Positions 1 to 10,874 are shown, numbered from the stretch's first letter. The stretch is 64,000 nucleotides of DNA from Sphingorhabdus sp. (GCA_028279555.1 JANQNO010000005.1:124001-188000), one strand, 5' to 3'. Notes: generated by a model not told the origin, from the sequence alone. Made by a program: numbers and translations.

Positions 1-212
1 TCGGTATCGGCATCGCCCTGTATTACCGATAGCCCGCGCGCGACAGCGGCGGAGACGTTAGCGGCATCTATCTCCAGACCGCGGGCGTCGACCTGTTTCT
101 CGTCGCGCAATGCGGCCATCAGCGCGCCGTCGCCGCAGCCGACATCCAGCACGCGCGTCCCGGCCTGGATGTTGTTTGCTATAATGGTCAGGTCCGGGCG
201 AAGCGCAGTCAT
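1..212 (-). CDS. metW: MetW methyltransferase-like protein, 3' part cut off by window edge
   Basis: The first 70 codons of a MetW-type protein are present; the rest lies before base 1. The start codon overlaps the metX stop by four bases (ATGA on the minus strand), so the two are translationally coupled. Residues about 20-27 read VLDVGCGDG, the SAM-binding motif I of class I methyltransferases, followed by the acidic residue of motif II in GLEID. MetW occurs almost always directly after metX in proteobacteria and is thought to support homoserine acylation; its exact activity is less certain than the family assignment. The pairing with metX makes the call firm despite truncation. Confidence 0.9.
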   Translation of the reverse strand, partial: MTALRPDLTIIANNIQAGTRVLDVGCGDGALMAALRDEKQVDARGLEIDAANVSAAVARGLSVIQGDADT

Positions 213-1333
213 CCAATGTCTCCGGCGCTCAAAAAGCCTGCAATCACACGGTTCATCTCGGGCGTCTCCAGAAGGAAGGCGTCATGGCCGAATGGCGACG
301 AAAGCTCAACAAAGCTCGCAGCGGCTCCTGCGGCATTCAGCGCATGCACGATGCGGCGCGATTCAGCGGTCGGGTAAAGCCAGTCGCTATCGAAGCTGAT
401 AAGGCAAAAGCGCGTCTTGCTGCCCGAAAATGCCTTGGCCAGCACGCCGTTATGCGCTTCGGCAAGATCGAAATAGTCCATGGCGCGGGTAATGTAGAGA
501 TAGCTGTTGGCATCGAAGCGGTCGACAAAGGTCGATCCCTGATGGCGCAAATAGCTTTCCACCTGAAAGTCCGCATCGAAGCCGAAACTTTTGGCTTCCC
601 GATCTTGCAGGTTACGACCGAATTTCCCGGTCAGCCCCTCTTCGGACATATAGGTGATGTGGGCCGCCATCCGCGCAACCGCGAGGCCTTTGGCAGGTGA
701 GTTGTCGCTGCCATAATAGTCTCCGCCCTGCCAGTTGGGGTCGGCCATGATTGCCTGCCGCCCGACCTCGTGAAAGGCGATATTCTGCGCGGAATGGCGC
801 GCTGTCGATGCAATCACGATTGCGCTTTTCACCCGGTCAGGAAACAGCGATGCCCAGCTCAGCGCCTGCATGCCGCCCATCGAACCGCCGATGACGCAGG
901 CCAGCCGCTCTATCTCCAGATGATCGAGCAGGATTGCCTGCGCTCTTACCATGTCGGCAATCGTGATGACAGGAAACGCCATGCCGTAAGGGTTGTTGGT
1001 GGCAGGATTGATGCTTGCGGGGCCGGAGGAGCCCATGCAGCTCCCAAGCACATTGATACAGATCACGCAAAAGCGATCAGTATCCAGCGGTTTGCCGGGG
1101 CCGACCATATTCAGCCACCAGCCCGGCTTTCCCGTGGCGGGATGCTGGCTTGCTACATACTGGTCGCCTGTAAGGGCGTGGCAGATCAATATGGCGTTGT
1201 CGCGCGCTTCATTGAGCGCGCCATAGCTTTCATACGCAAAGTCGACTGGCACAAGCTCTGCGCCGCTATCCAGCTTGACCGGCCCCATCAGCCGGATGCC
1301 CTTGTCGAGGCCAAATCTGTCGTCTTCGCTCAT
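209..1333 (-). CDS. metX: Homoserine O-acyltransferase (acetyl or succinyl)
   Basis: Activates homoserine by acylation in the first committed step of methionine synthesis; cytoplasmic alpha/beta-hydrolase fold. The 374-residue length is normal for MetX. The nucleophile elbow GGSMGG puts Ser at residue 151; Asp317 (in FDSDWLY) and His350 (in FGHDAF) complete the triad. Start at ATG 1333 gives the usual short N-terminus, though I see no strong Shine-Dalgarno in front of it. First gene of a metX-metW pair. The 102-base gap to the divergent esterase gene shows no SAM-II riboswitch consensus that I can recognise. Acetyl versus succinyl donor cannot be decided here. Confidence 0.95.
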   Translation of the reverse strand: MSEDDRFGLDKGIRLMGPVKLDSGAELVPVDFAYESYGALNEARDNAILICHALTGDQYVASQHPATGKPGWWLNMVGPGKPLDTDRFCVICINVLGSCMGSSGPASINPATNNPYGMAFPVITIADMVRAQAILLDHLEIERLACVIGGSMGGMQALSWASLFPDRVKSAIVIASTARHSAQNIAFHEVGRQAIMADPNWQGGDYYGSDNSPAKGLAVARMAAHITYMSEEGLTGKFGRNLQDREAKSFGFDADFQVESYLRHQGSTFVDRFDANSYLYITRAMDYFDLAEAHNGVLAKAFSGSKTRFCLISFDSDWLYPTAESRRIVHALNAAGAAASFVELSSPFGHDAFLLETPEMNRVIAGFLSAGDIG

Positions 1334-1435
1334 GGCAAAAGGGGGCTAGGCAGTGGGCTGCGCGGCGTCAATCACGATTTGAATTGGCATCGCACCGAAG
1401 TTGCGCAATAACTTGCTGGCAGAGGAGGTCAGGTC

Positions 1436-2404
1436 ATGGACAGAATTGCAGCTTTCGGACTGTCATTTGCGGCGATCTGCCTATGCGCGAATGCACCGGT
1501 TGGTGATGGCCAGCAAGATCGCGGCTCGATGGATACCGCGCTGTCTGGCATTGTTGAAAAGGGCGCTACGGCCAAGATCCACACCGCGGGAGACGGCGCG
1601 TTTCAGCCCGGCATCAACCATGTCCGCTTCGACGCATGGGCGGGCAAACCGATCCCGGCCTTCATTTTCGTGCCCGAGGGCGTTGATGCGAGCAAGGCAC
1701 CCATCATGGTCATGATGCATGGCGCGAAACGCGGGGCGGCTCGCTATCTGAGCGAGTGGGTACCGCATGCCCAGAAAAAGGGCGTGGTTATCATTGCGCC
1801 GAAATTCTCAAGGGAGGATTTCAGGGGATCGCGGCGCTACAATAGCGGTCATGTCTTCACCTCGAAAAAGGACGGTAGCAAGCGGCGCGACGAGGAGAAA
1901 TGGTCCTTCTCCGCCATAGAACCGCTGTTCGATGCGGTGGTCAAACGGCTCGGCAGCGACCAGAAGCAATATACGTTGTATGGCCATTCCGCCGGGTCGC
2001 AATTTGCCCATCGCTTCCTGTTCTACAAGCCCGATGCGCGGGTGAAACGATTTATCGCCGCCAATGCCGGCTGGTATACCATGCCATCCTATCGCTGGCC
2101 CTACCCCTATGGGCTGAAGGGCGGGAAGGCACCGAAAGGAACGCTGGATAAGGCGCTCGCCAAGCAGGTCTATGTGGTATTGGGCGACCAGGACAATGAT
2201 CCCGATCACGAAAGTCTGCGGCGGACCGCCAATGCCAATGCGCAGGGCGCACATCGTTTCGCGCGCGGCGTCAATTTCTTCCGCGAGGCCAAAAAGGAAG
2301 CCGAGAAACGAAAAATCGAATTCGGCTGGAAAATCGTGGTCGTCAAGGGCATCGCCCACAGCAATGGAGGGATTGCGGCGGCAGCTATCAATTTCGTTGA
2401 ATAG
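1436..2404 (+). CDS. Secreted alpha/beta hydrolase (esterase/depolymerase-like)
   Basis: A 322-residue protein with a hydrophobic N-terminus (about residues 4-20) that looks like a signal peptide. Residues 92-96 VMMHG fit the oxyanion-hole strand, and GHSAG puts the nucleophile Ser at 185. Asp in GDQDND (around residue 250) and His in GIAHSNGG (near the C-terminus) can complete the triad. Start ATG is preceded by AGGAGG at 1423-1428 with ideal spacing. The fold and MHG/GHSAG pattern recall esterases and PHB-depolymerase-like enzymes, but the substrate is unknown. It ends 29 bases before hisC, so read-through is possible. Confidence 0.75.
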   Translation: MDRIAAFGLSFAAICLCANAPVGDGQQDRGSMDTALSGIVEKGATAKIHTAGDGAFQPGINHVRFDAWAGKPIPAFIFVPEGVDASKAPIMVMMHGAKRGAARYLSEWVPHAQKKGVVIIAPKFSREDFRGSRRYNSGHVFTSKKDGSKRRDEEKWSFSAIEPLFDAVVKRLGSDQKQYTLYGHSAGSQFAHRFLFYKPDARVKRFIAANAGWYTMPSYRWPYPYGLKGGKAPKGTLDKALAKQVYVVLGDQDNDPDHESLRRTANANAQGAHRFARGVNFFREAKKEAEKRKIEFGWKIVVVKGIAHSNGGIAAAAINFVE

Positions 2405-2433
2405 CGGTGCGGGCGCGGTTATGCCGCCATGCG

Positions 2434-3543
2434 ATGACACAGACCCAGAAAAAACCGCTACCCAAAGGCTATATTTCCGAGATTAATGCCTACACCCCTG
2501 GCAAGGCCAAGGCGGATGATGGCCGGGCGCTCATCAAGCTGTCAGCAAACGAAAATCCGCTCGGATGCTGTCCGGATGCCAGCGCCGCGCTTGCAGGAGA
2601 GGCGGGCAAAGTAGCGCGCTATCCCGATCCCGCGAGCAATGGCCTGCGGCTGGCGCTAGCCGACCATTATGGTCTGGAGAGCGACCGCATCGTTTGCGGA
2701 ACTGGCTCGGATGAACTGCTAAACCTGATTGCGATGGGCTATGCGGGCGAGGGCGACGAGATCATTCATGTCAATTATGGGTTTGCGGTTTATGAAATTG
2801 CAACCCGCAAGGTCGGGGCAAAGGTCGTTATCGCGCCCGATGACGATTATGCCACCGACGTAGATGCTTTGCTGGCGCTGGTTACGCCCAAGACGCGGCT
2901 GGTTTATCTCGCCAATCCGAACAACCCGACAGGAACCTATTTGGTCGCCAGCGAGGTCGAACGGCTGCATGCCGGCCTTCCGGCAGATGTTATTCTGGTG
3001 CTGGATCAGGCCTATGGAGAATATCTGGAAGATGATGGCCCGCAGGCTTTCGATCTGGCGCGGGCGCATGACAATGTACTGATCACGCGGACATTCTCCA
3101 AGATATACGGCTTGGCGGCCGAGCGAATCGGCTGGGCCTATGGCCAGCCGCACTTGATCGATACGATCAACCGTATCCGCGGGCCTTTCAATGTCACCAC
3201 CGCCGGGCAGGCCGCGGCGATTGCCGCGCTTGGGGATCAGGATTTTGTCGATGCAAGCCGTGAACACAATGCCGAGTGGCGCAGCTGGATGACGGGCGAG
3301 ATTGCGTCGCTTTCAAACCACGGTCTGCGCGCCATTCCATCCGAGGCCAATTTCCTGCTCGTCATTTTTGACGGCGCGGTGAGCGCTGAAATCGCCGACC
3401 GGGAATTGGTCGAGGCAGGCTATGTCGTGCGCCGTCTGGCGGGGCAGGGGCTTGGCCACGCGCTCAGGATGACCATCGGCACTGAAGAGGAAAATCGGGG
3501 GCTGATGAAGGCACTGCGTGATATTCTTGAGAAAAAGCGCTGA
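2434..3543 (+). CDS. hisC: Histidinol-phosphate / aromatic aminotransferase
   Basis: PLP-dependent fold-type I aminotransferase of the HisC family (369 residues from ATG 2434). Visible PLP-site features are NPNNPTGT (161-168), Asp191 in VLDQAYGEY, and the Schiff-base Lys223 in TFSKIYGLAAERIGW. An in-frame GTG at 2407 would add nine residues (starting MRARLC) that do not look conserved, so the later ATG is preferred. It overlaps tyrC by the TGATG junction. In Zymomonas, a relative, the same pair encodes an imidazole-acetol-phosphate aminotransferase that also transaminates aromatic keto acids, next to cyclohexadienyl dehydrogenase; a dual His/Tyr/Phe role is the likely inference. Confidence 0.92.
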   Translation: MTQTQKKPLPKGYISEINAYTPGKAKADDGRALIKLSANENPLGCCPDASAALAGEAGKVARYPDPASNGLRLALADHYGLESDRIVCGTGSDELLNLIAMGYAGEGDEIIHVNYGFAVYEIATRKVGAKVVIAPDDDYATDVDALLALVTPKTRLVYLANPNNPTGTYLVASEVERLHAGLPADVILVLDQAYGEYLEDDGPQAFDLARAHDNVLITRTFSKIYGLAAERIGWAYGQPHLIDTINRIRGPFNVTTAGQAAAIAALGDQDFVDASREHNAEWRSWMTGEIASLSNHGLRAIPSEANFLLVIFDGAVSAEIADRELVEAGYVVRRLAGQGLGHALRMTIGTEEENRGLMKALRDILEKKR

Positions 3544-4448
3544 TGCTTCCCTTTTCCCGCGTCACCATCATCGGCCTCGGTCTTATCGGCTCGTCGGTCG
3601 CGCGCGCCATCCGCGCCAATATGCCTGATGTCCAGATAATGGGGCATGATGGCGACGCCGATGTACGCGCGAAGGCCCGGAAACTGGGCCTGTGCGACGA
3701 TGTTTCGGATCAGGCCGGAACAGCGGTTATCGATGCGGATCTGGTGATCTTGTGCGTACCGGTGGGCGCGATGCAGGAGGTGGCGGAGAGTATCGCTGCG
3801 GATTTGCCGGACGAAGCCATCGTCAGCGATGTTGGCAGCTGCAAGCAGAGCGTGTCGGAAGCGCTCGCGGCCGCTCTGCCGAATGCGACGATCATTCCAG
3901 CCCACCCTGTAGCGGGCACGGAAAAGAGCGGGCCGGAGGCCGGGTTCGCGACGCTGTTCAAGGGGCGCTGGTGCATATTGACGCCGCCTGATGCCGCGCC
4001 GGAAGTTGCTGCCGAGAAGCTGTCGACTTTCTGGAAGCGATTGGGCGCAGATGTCGAGATCATGGATGCGCGGCATCATGACATGGTGCTCGCTGTCACC
4101 AGCCATCTGCCGCATCTGATCGCCTATACCATCGTTGGCACTGCGGACGACCTGGGCGATGTGACCGAGCGCGAAGTGATCAAATATTCGGCTGGCGGTT
4201 TTCGCGACTTTACCCGGATTGCTGCATCCGATCCGGTGATGTGGCGCGATGTGTTCCTGAATAACAAGGATGCGGTGCTCGAAATGCTGCAGCGTTTCAG
4301 CGAAGACCTCACTGCGCTGCAGCGCGCCATCCGCTACGGCAAGGGTGATGAGCTGGAGGCGCTATTCACCCGGACCCGCGCCATCCGCCGTTCGATTGTC
4401 GAAGAGGGGCAGGATGATGATGCACCCGACTTTGGCCGGAAGCATTAG
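3543..4448 (+). CDS. tyrC: Prephenate/arogenate (cyclohexadienyl) dehydrogenase
   Basis: NAD(P)-dependent oxidative decarboxylation of prephenate and/or arogenate toward tyrosine. N-terminal Rossmann motif GLGLIGSS (residues 11-18), followed by the conserved SDVGSCK and PAHPVAGTEKSGPEAG segments that line the substrate pocket (about residues 99-145), and an all-helical C-terminal dimer domain. The 301-residue length suits a stand-alone dehydrogenase without chorismate mutase or ACT domain. Its start codon overlaps the hisC stop. The lack of an ACT domain suggests no allosteric tyrosine control through that fold. Confidence 0.92.
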   Translation: MLPFSRVTIIGLGLIGSSVARAIRANMPDVQIMGHDGDADVRAKARKLGLCDDVSDQAGTAVIDADLVILCVPVGAMQEVAESIAADLPDEAIVSDVGSCKQSVSEALAAALPNATIIPAHPVAGTEKSGPEAGFATLFKGRWCILTPPDAAPEVAAEKLSTFWKRLGADVEIMDARHHDMVLAVTSHLPHLIAYTIVGTADDLGDVTEREVIKYSAGGFRDFTRIAASDPVMWRDVFLNNKDAVLEMLQRFSEDLTALQRAIRYGKGDELEALFTRTRAIRRSIVEEGQDDDAPDFGRKH

Positions 4449-4451
4449 AAC

Positions 4452-4784
4452 TTAATCCACGCCTGGAAAGCTCTCGACATATTTGACCTTGAGGTCGGGA
4501 AAACTCTCGACAATCTGGATTTTGAAATCCGGAAAGCTCTCAACAAATTTCCATTTCCCGCATTCGTCGGGAAAGCTCTCCACGACCTTCACCTTGATAT
4601 CCGGGAGGCTCTCTACGATCTGCACCTTGATGTCGGGAAAGCTATCGACGATCTGGACCCGGCCCTGAAGCGGGATGCTGTCAAAGTGGCATTCGGCTGC
4701 CTTGTCCATAGAAGCCGACGCGCCAACGGGCGTGATCATTGCCAAAGCTGGCAGTATCAGCACAGTTTTCGGCATCGAAGTCAT
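4452..4784 (-). CDS. Secreted tandem-repeat protein, probable 7(1) septoil knot domain
   Basis: A 110-residue protein with a signal-peptide-like start (residues about 4-24 ending ASA) and a mature part made of six near-identical 11-13-residue repeats of the form K-(V/I)-x-(I/V/F)-V-(E/D)-S-(F/L)-P-D-x. Two cysteines sit in AECHF and DECGK. From memory this repeat layout matches small proteins annotated with the 7(1) septoil knot domain (Pfam Septknot), a deeply knotted all-beta fold; that link was not searched. ATG 4784 is chosen over an upstream TTG at 4808 because AAAGGGGG lies just before it and it puts the hydrophobic stretch at the N-terminus. It converges on tyrC with a 3-base gap. Role unknown. 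Confidence 0.7.
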   Translation of the reverse strand: MTSMPKTVLILPALAMITPVGASASMDKAAECHFDSIPLQGRVQIVDSFPDIKVQIVESLPDIKVKVVESFPDECGKWKFVESFPDFKIQIVESFPDLKVKYVESFPGVD

Positions 4785-5015
4785 CCGGCCCCCTTTGGTA
4801 AGCAACAAAATTTCCCTTTGCAGCTTGATTCACATTTAAAATTCCCGCAATGAACATGGCATGTATGCAAAAGCATCGCTGTTGCTTCTACGACTTACGC
4901 GCCCTTGGGCGTGACATAGTTCATGGCCGTTCGCGCCGTGATCCCGCTCAAGGGTTCCCAAAAAATCCATCATCAACCGGCAACTGACAGCCCCTGAGTA
5001 GTATAGCGACCAGCC

Positions 5016-6698
5016 ATGCCCATGCTCCAAGACCCATCGCGAAAATACAATTCCTTCCCGCAGATTGATCTGCCTGACCGGCAATGGCCTGCGCGGACGA
5101 TAGATGCTCCGCCGCGCTGGCTTTCGACCGACCTGCGCGACGGCAATCAGGCGCTTATCGATCCCATGGGGCATGAGAAGAAGCAGCGCTTCTTCGACCT
5201 GCTGTGCAAAGTCGGCGTCAAGGAGATCGAGGTTGGCTTTCCCAGCGCCAGCGCCACCGACTTCGATTTCATTCGCAGCCTGGTCGATGGCGGGAAAATT
5301 CCGGATGATGTCATAATCCAGGGACTGACGCAGTCGCGCCGCGACCTGATCGAACGCACCTTCGAAAGCATGGCAGGCGCAAAGCGGGCCATCGTGCATC
5401 TTTATAATGCCGTCAGCCCGGCCTGGCGCGAAATAGTGTTCAAGCTCGATCAGGCCGGGGTGAAGGCCATTGCCGTCGAAGGCGCGGAAATACTGGCTGA
5501 GCAGGCCGCCAAATATCCAGAGACCGACTGGCATTTCGAATATTCACCGGAAACTTTCTCGACAGCCGAGCTCGATTTCAGCCTGGAGGTTTGCGAGGCA
5601 GTCATGGCGGTGCTGAAGCCGACAGCGGCCAAGCCGTTGATCCTCAATCTGCCGGCGACGGTCGAGGCAGCGATGCCCAATATCTATGCCGACCAAATAG
5701 AATGGATGTGCAGGCATATCAGTGACCGGGAAAGCGTGGTGATCAGCCTTCATCCGCATAATGATCGCGGTAGCGGGATTGCAGCAGCGGAGCTCGGCAT
5801 GCTGGCAGGAGCAGACCGGATCGAGGGCTGCCTGTTCGGCAATGGCGAACGCACCGGCAATGTCGATCTCGTAACGCTGGCGCTCAACATGTATACGCAA
5901 GGGATCCATCCAGGCCTCGATTTCAGCGATATCGACGACGTCATCGGCACGGTCGAATATTGCAATGACCTACCCGTTCATCCACGCCATCCCTATGCGG
6001 GTGAGCTGGTCTTCACTGCTTTTTCGGGCAGCCATCAGGATGCGATCAAGAAAGGCTTTGCCGCGCAGGAAATGCGCAATGACGATCAATGGCGCGTGCC
6101 CTATCTGCCGATCGATCCCGCCGATCTGGGGCGCAGCTATGAGGCGGTGATCCGGGTCAATTCGCAGAGCGGGAAGGGCGGCGTGGCCTGGGTGCTCGAG
6201 CAGGATTATGGTTACCGCCTGCCAAAGCGCATGCAGGCGAATTTCTCGCTGACGGTTCAGGAGCTGTCCGATGAAACCGGGCGCGAGCTGACCAGCGCGG
6301 ATATTTTCGACGCATTCCAGAAGCGCTATTTCCTCATTCCCGATGAGGAGACGCGTTTCGATCTCGTCGAATTCAACGAAAGCGTCGATCCGCGAGCCGG
6401 CGTAGAACGCATTTTTGCCGGCAAGATCCGGATCGATGGCAAGGAGCAAAGCGTCAGCGGGCGGGGTAACGGCTTGATCTCGTCTCTTGCCGATGCGCTG
6501 GAGGATGCGCTGGGCGGGCCGCTTGAGATCATCGATTATTCAGAGCATGCGATCGGCCATGGCACCGATGCGCGCGCGGCGGCCTATGTCGAATGCAGGG
6601 TTGGCGATGGGCCGCTGCTTTACGGTGTTGGCAACAGCCGCGACGTCGCCACCGCCAGCGTGCGGGCCATTTTGAGCGCTGTGAACGGGATGGCCTGA
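5016..6698 (+). CDS. leuA: 2-isopropylmalate synthase
   Basis: Condenses acetyl-CoA with 2-ketoisovalerate, the first committed step of leucine synthesis. The 560-residue length and N-terminus fit the longer LeuA class. TIM-barrel metal-binding motif STDLRDGNQ (37-45), the HPHNDRG segment (about 246-252), and [17 protein letters not shown] follow in order. The C-terminal about 130 residues form the LeuA dimer/regulatory domain that binds leucine. The ATG has only a weak ribosome-binding site. The stop overlaps the start of the OmpA-like gene (TGATG). Confidence 0.96.
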   Translation: MPMLQDPSRKYNSFPQIDLPDRQWPARTIDAPPRWLSTDLRDGNQALIDPMGHEKKQRFFDLLCKVGVKEIEVGFPSASATDFDFIRSLVDGGKIPDDVIIQGLTQSRRDLIERTFESMAGAKRAIVHLYNAVSPAWREIVFKLDQAGVKAIAVEGAEILAEQAAKYPETDWHFEYSPETFSTAELDFSLEVCEAVMAVLKPTAAKPLILNLPATVEAAMPNIYADQIEWMCRHISDRESVVISLHPHNDRGSGIAAAELGMLAGADRIEGCLFGNGERTGNVDLVTLALNMYTQGIHPGLDFSDIDDVIGTVEYCNDLPVHPRHPYAGELVFTAFSGSHQDAIKKGFAAQEMRNDDQWRVPYLPIDPADLGRSYEAVIRVNSQSGKGGVAWVLEQDYGYRLPKRMQANFSLTVQELSDETGRELTSADIFDAFQKRYFLIPDEETRFDLVEFNESVDPRAGVERIFAGKIRIDGKEQSVSGRGNGLISSLADALEDALGGPLEIIDYSEHAIGHGTDARAAAYVECRVGDGPLLYGVGNSRDVATASVRAILSAVNGMA

Positions 6699-7132
6699 TG
6701 AAAACCTTTTCCAAGAGCTTGTTGTATTGTGTTTGTTTGGTTAGCGCGGCGGCATGTCATGGTGCCGCGGCAAGTTCATGTTTTACTGGCCCATTTGTTG
6801 TCTTTTTTGAGTTCGATAGCACACGCTGGGACGGCAAAGCGGCGAAGACGTTGCAGCACGTTCTAGATTTGCGAGGCAACTGTGGCTTCGATCACGTGTA
6901 TGTTGCAGGTCACGCGGATCAGATCGGAAACGAAGCTTACAACATGCACCTTTCAAAGCGCAGGGCCGAAGTCGTCTTCCACTATCTCAGACATCGCGGC
7001 ATAGAATCCGAACAAATTACAATTGCAGCTTTCGGCGAACAGCAACCTCTCGTTTCAGCAAAAACTGGAAGTATAAAACTCAACAGAAGAGTAGAAATCA
7101 GTTTCGGACCACCACCTGACAAGCAGTTTTGA
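6698..7132 (+). CDS. Small secreted OmpA-domain protein
   Basis: 144 residues: a signal peptide (about 1-25, with cysteines at C11, C13 and C20 so possibly a lipoprotein) and one OmpA/MotB-like peptidoglycan-binding domain. Visible domain marks are FFEFDS, VYVAGHADQIG, the YNMHLSKRRAEVV helix, IAAFGEQQP and NRRVEISF at the end. There is no beta-barrel. ATG 6698 overlaps the leuA stop, yet the gene reads clearly more AT-rich than leuA and uses different codons, so it may be a later insertion behind leuA. Probable role is periplasmic peptidoglycan contact. Confidence 0.75.
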   Translation: MKTFSKSLLYCVCLVSAAACHGAAASSCFTGPFVVFFEFDSTRWDGKAAKTLQHVLDLRGNCGFDHVYVAGHADQIGNEAYNMHLSKRRAEVVFHYLRHRGIESEQITIAAFGEQQPLVSAKTGSIKLNRRVEISFGPPPDKQF

Positions 7133-7347
7133 GAATGAAACAGACCAAGGGATTAGCTGGACGAGGTGCTGAAACACAGCTGCCGCGACTGGCAGGCTGA
7201 AGGTATCGGAAGTAAAAATCCAGCTTGGTGTGGCATCCCGCTATGCCGTAGCGGAAAGCGGAAACCTGCCAAATTGACCGTTTGACTCGGCATGGGGCCT
7301 GCGCTTTACCGGCGGCAACTGGAAACTGAATAGATGGAATTTCCGCC

Positions 7348-8319
7348 ATGTCCTTGCCCGCCATTTTCGATCCGTTGCGTATTCCAGTCATCGGCGCGCC
7401 GCTGTTCATCGTCTCAGGTCCCGAACTGGTCATCGCGCAATGCAAGGCGGGTATTGTCGGGGCCTTTCCAGCGCTCAATGCGCGGCCACAGGCTCAGCTG
7501 GACGAATGGCTGCACCAGATCACCGAAGAGCTGGCTGCGCATAATCGCGACAATCCCGATCGTCCTGCTGCGCCCTATGCGGTCAACCAAATCGTGCACA
7601 AGTCGAACAACCGGCTCGAGGAGGATATTGCGACCTGTGCCAAGTGGCAGGTGCCGATCACTATCACCTCGCTCGGCGCGCGGGTCGAGCTGAATGATGC
7701 CGTGCATGCATGGGGCGGCATAACCTTGCATGATGTTATCAATGACCGCTTTGCGAGGAAGGCGGTCGAGAAAGGCGCAGATGGCCTTATTCCCGTCGCT
7801 GCCGGGGCGGGCGGTCATGCCGGGGTTACCTCCCCTTTCGCGCTGGTGCAGGAAATCCGCGAATGGTTCGACGGGCCGATTGCGCTTTCGGGTTCGATCG
7901 GCGCTGGCGCTTCGGTGCTCGGCGCGCAGGCGATGGGTGCCGATCTCGCCTATATCGGCAGCGCTTTCATCGCCACCGCAGAAGCCCGCGCGACAGAGGA
8001 TTACAAGGGCGGCATCGTTGAAGGCAAGGCGGAGGATATTGTCTATTCGGACCTGTTCACCGGTGTGCATGGCAACTATCTTGCGCCATCGATCCGCAAC
8101 GCCGGGCTCGACCCAGACAATCTGCCCAAAGGCGATATTTCGACGATGAATTTCGGTTCGGGCGGCAACACCGACGCCAAGGCATGGAAAGACATCTGGG
8201 GCAGCGGGCAGGGGATTGGTGCGGTCAAAAAAGTCGTTTCAGCCGGAGAAATGGTGGACCGGCTTGAAAAAGAATATCGCGCGGCGAAAGAAAGGCTGGA
8301 CGCGGCCTTCAGGGGATAA
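7348..8319 (+). CDS. Nitronate monooxygenase (2-nitropropane dioxygenase family)
   Basis: FMN-dependent TIM-barrel enzyme that oxidises alkyl nitronates. The 323-residue protein starts IFDPLRIPVIGAPLF, typical of the family, carries the catalytic-His loop AGAGGHAG (around 151-158), and the phosphate-binding segment SGSIGAGASVLGAQAMGADLAYIGSAF. Family-level assignment is firm; the physiological substrate is not known, and such enzymes are often detoxifying. The preceding 215 bases show no other gene. Confidence 0.88.
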   Translation: MSLPAIFDPLRIPVIGAPLFIVSGPELVIAQCKAGIVGAFPALNARPQAQLDEWLHQITEELAAHNRDNPDRPAAPYAVNQIVHKSNNRLEEDIATCAKWQVPITITSLGARVELNDAVHAWGGITLHDVINDRFARKAVEKGADGLIPVAAGAGGHAGVTSPFALVQEIREWFDGPIALSGSIGAGASVLGAQAMGADLAYIGSAFIATAEARATEDYKGGIVEGKAEDIVYSDLFTGVHGNYLAPSIRNAGLDPDNLPKGDISTMNFGSGGNTDAKAWKDIWGSGQGIGAVKKVVSAGEMVDRLEKEYRAAKERLDAAFRG

Positions 8320-8447
8320 GACGTAACCCATCAGTGCTTTTCCGGGCATTTTTTTCGGCCGGTTTGAAACTTTATTGCGCCGCCCCGCGAATGGAGGGGC
8401 AAGTGCGTTTCAATCCGAGTTGAATATTTTAGAAAAGGACGACCCAA

Positions 8448-8993
8448 ATGAAAAAATCACTTATAACTCTTGCCCTGCTGGCTGGCGTTACGGCGGCTTG
8501 CACAAACCAGGAAGCCGAGACGGCTGCTCCGGAAACAGAAGAAGTTGCCGCAACGCCTGCAGCGCTCGCTGATCTTGGTGGCACGCCCGAAGGTCCGGTC
8601 TATACCGAAACCAAGGGAGAGACCCTTGCGCTTTCCGGCTATGATGCGGTCAGCTATTTCACCGGCGATGAACCCGCCCTCGGCAGCGAGGAATTCACCG
8701 TTCGCTATCAGGGCTATGACTATCGCTTTGCCAGCGCCGACAATGCCAAGCAGTTTCAGGCCGATCCGGCGAAATATGCGCCGCAATATGGCGGTTATTG
8801 CGCATGGGCCATAGGCGCGAATGATGCGCTCGCACCGGGCGATCCGAAAGTCTACAAGATTGTCGACGGCAAGCTCTATCTGAATTTCAATGCCGACGTT
8901 GCCAAGAAATGGGAAGTCGATATTCCCGGCTTCATCTCAAAGGGTGATGTCAACTATCCCAAGCATGATGCCAGCGAGCATTATCAGGACTGA
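8448..8993 (+). CDS. YHS-domain lipoprotein
   Basis: 181 residues. An N-terminal hydrophobic signal ends at AGVTAAC, a plausible lipobox with lipidated Cys18, followed by an Ala/Glu/Pro-rich linker (19-45). A YHS domain covers about residues 60-115: LSGYDAVSYF, YRFASADNAKQF, and DPAKYAPQYGGYCAWA, the last with the conserved Tyr-Cys. YHS domains in copper and heavy-metal proteins bind metal, but this variant with GYCAWA is widespread in proteobacteria with no fixed role. AAGGA about 10 bases upstream supports the start. A strong hairpin terminator follows. Confidence 0.8.
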   Translation: MKKSLITLALLAGVTAACTNQEAETAAPETEEVAATPAALADLGGTPEGPVYTETKGETLALSGYDAVSYFTGDEPALGSEEFTVRYQGYDYRFASADNAKQFQADPAKYAPQYGGYCAWAIGANDALAPGDPKVYKIVDGKLYLNFNADVAKKWEVDIPGFISKGDVNYPKHDASEHYQD

Positions 8994-9015
8994 TCAAGGT
9001 CTACGAAGACAATTG

Positions 9016-9050
9016 AAGGCGGTGGAGCATTGCTCCGCCGCCTTTTCTTT
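9016..9050. terminator. Bidirectional intrinsic terminator between convergent genes
   Basis: AAGGCGG(T)GGAGCA pairs with TGCTCC(G)CCGCCTT around a tiny loop, followed by TTTTCTTTT; the left side begins with A residues so it can also act for the opposite strand. It sits between the YHS lipoprotein (plus) and the DUF2200 gene (minus). Confidence 0.85.
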
Positions 9051-9058
9051 TGCGCCGC

Positions 9059-9412
9059 TCAATCGGGCTTACGAAGGATGTTCTCCATCTTTTTGCCGCG
9101 GGCCAGTTCGTCGACCACCTTGTCCATATAGCGAAGCTCGCGCATGATGGGGTCTTCGACTTCTTCGACGCGGACACCGCAGACTACGCCCTTGATCAGC
9201 TCGCGATCGGGATTGAGCGGTGCCTCTTCGATAAAAGCGCGGCAATCGATCCCTTTTTCCACCTGCCCCTGAAGCTGTTTTTGCGAATAGCCGGTGACCC
9301 AGCGCAGGACCGTATCGACTTCCGCCTTGCTACGGCCTTTCTTCTCCGCCTTTTGGACATACATCGGATAGATTTTCGAAAAGGCCATCTTGAAGACGGG
9401 ATGATCGGCCAT
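9059..9412 (-). CDS. DUF2200 family protein
   Basis: A 117-residue protein that matches the DUF2200 pattern along its whole length: [22 protein letters not shown]-(T/S)-KAEVD at the start, [11 protein letters not shown] in the middle, and [19 protein letters not shown] near residue 85. The family is cytoplasmic, short and uncharacterised. It is often mobile between genomes. It stands alone here, tail-to-tail with the YHS gene and about 40 bases from the ilvC 3' end, so it lies downstream of the ilv operon on the same strand. Confidence 0.85.
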   Translation of the reverse strand: MADHPVFKMAFSKIYPMYVQKAEKKGRSKAEVDTVLRWVTGYSQKQLQGQVEKGIDCRAFIEEAPLNPDRELIKGVVCGVRVEEVEDPIMRELRYMDKVVDELARGKKMENILRKPD

Positions 9413-9453
9413 GGCGTCGGGTTCCTCTGTATCGGCAGCGCCGGATTATGACT

Positions 9454-10870
<1,417 letters not shown>

Positions 10871-10874
<4 letters not shown>

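Noticed and set aside
1334-1435. SAM-II riboswitch upstream of metX
   Set aside because: I compared the minus strand with the SAM-II consensus core as I remember it and found no match.
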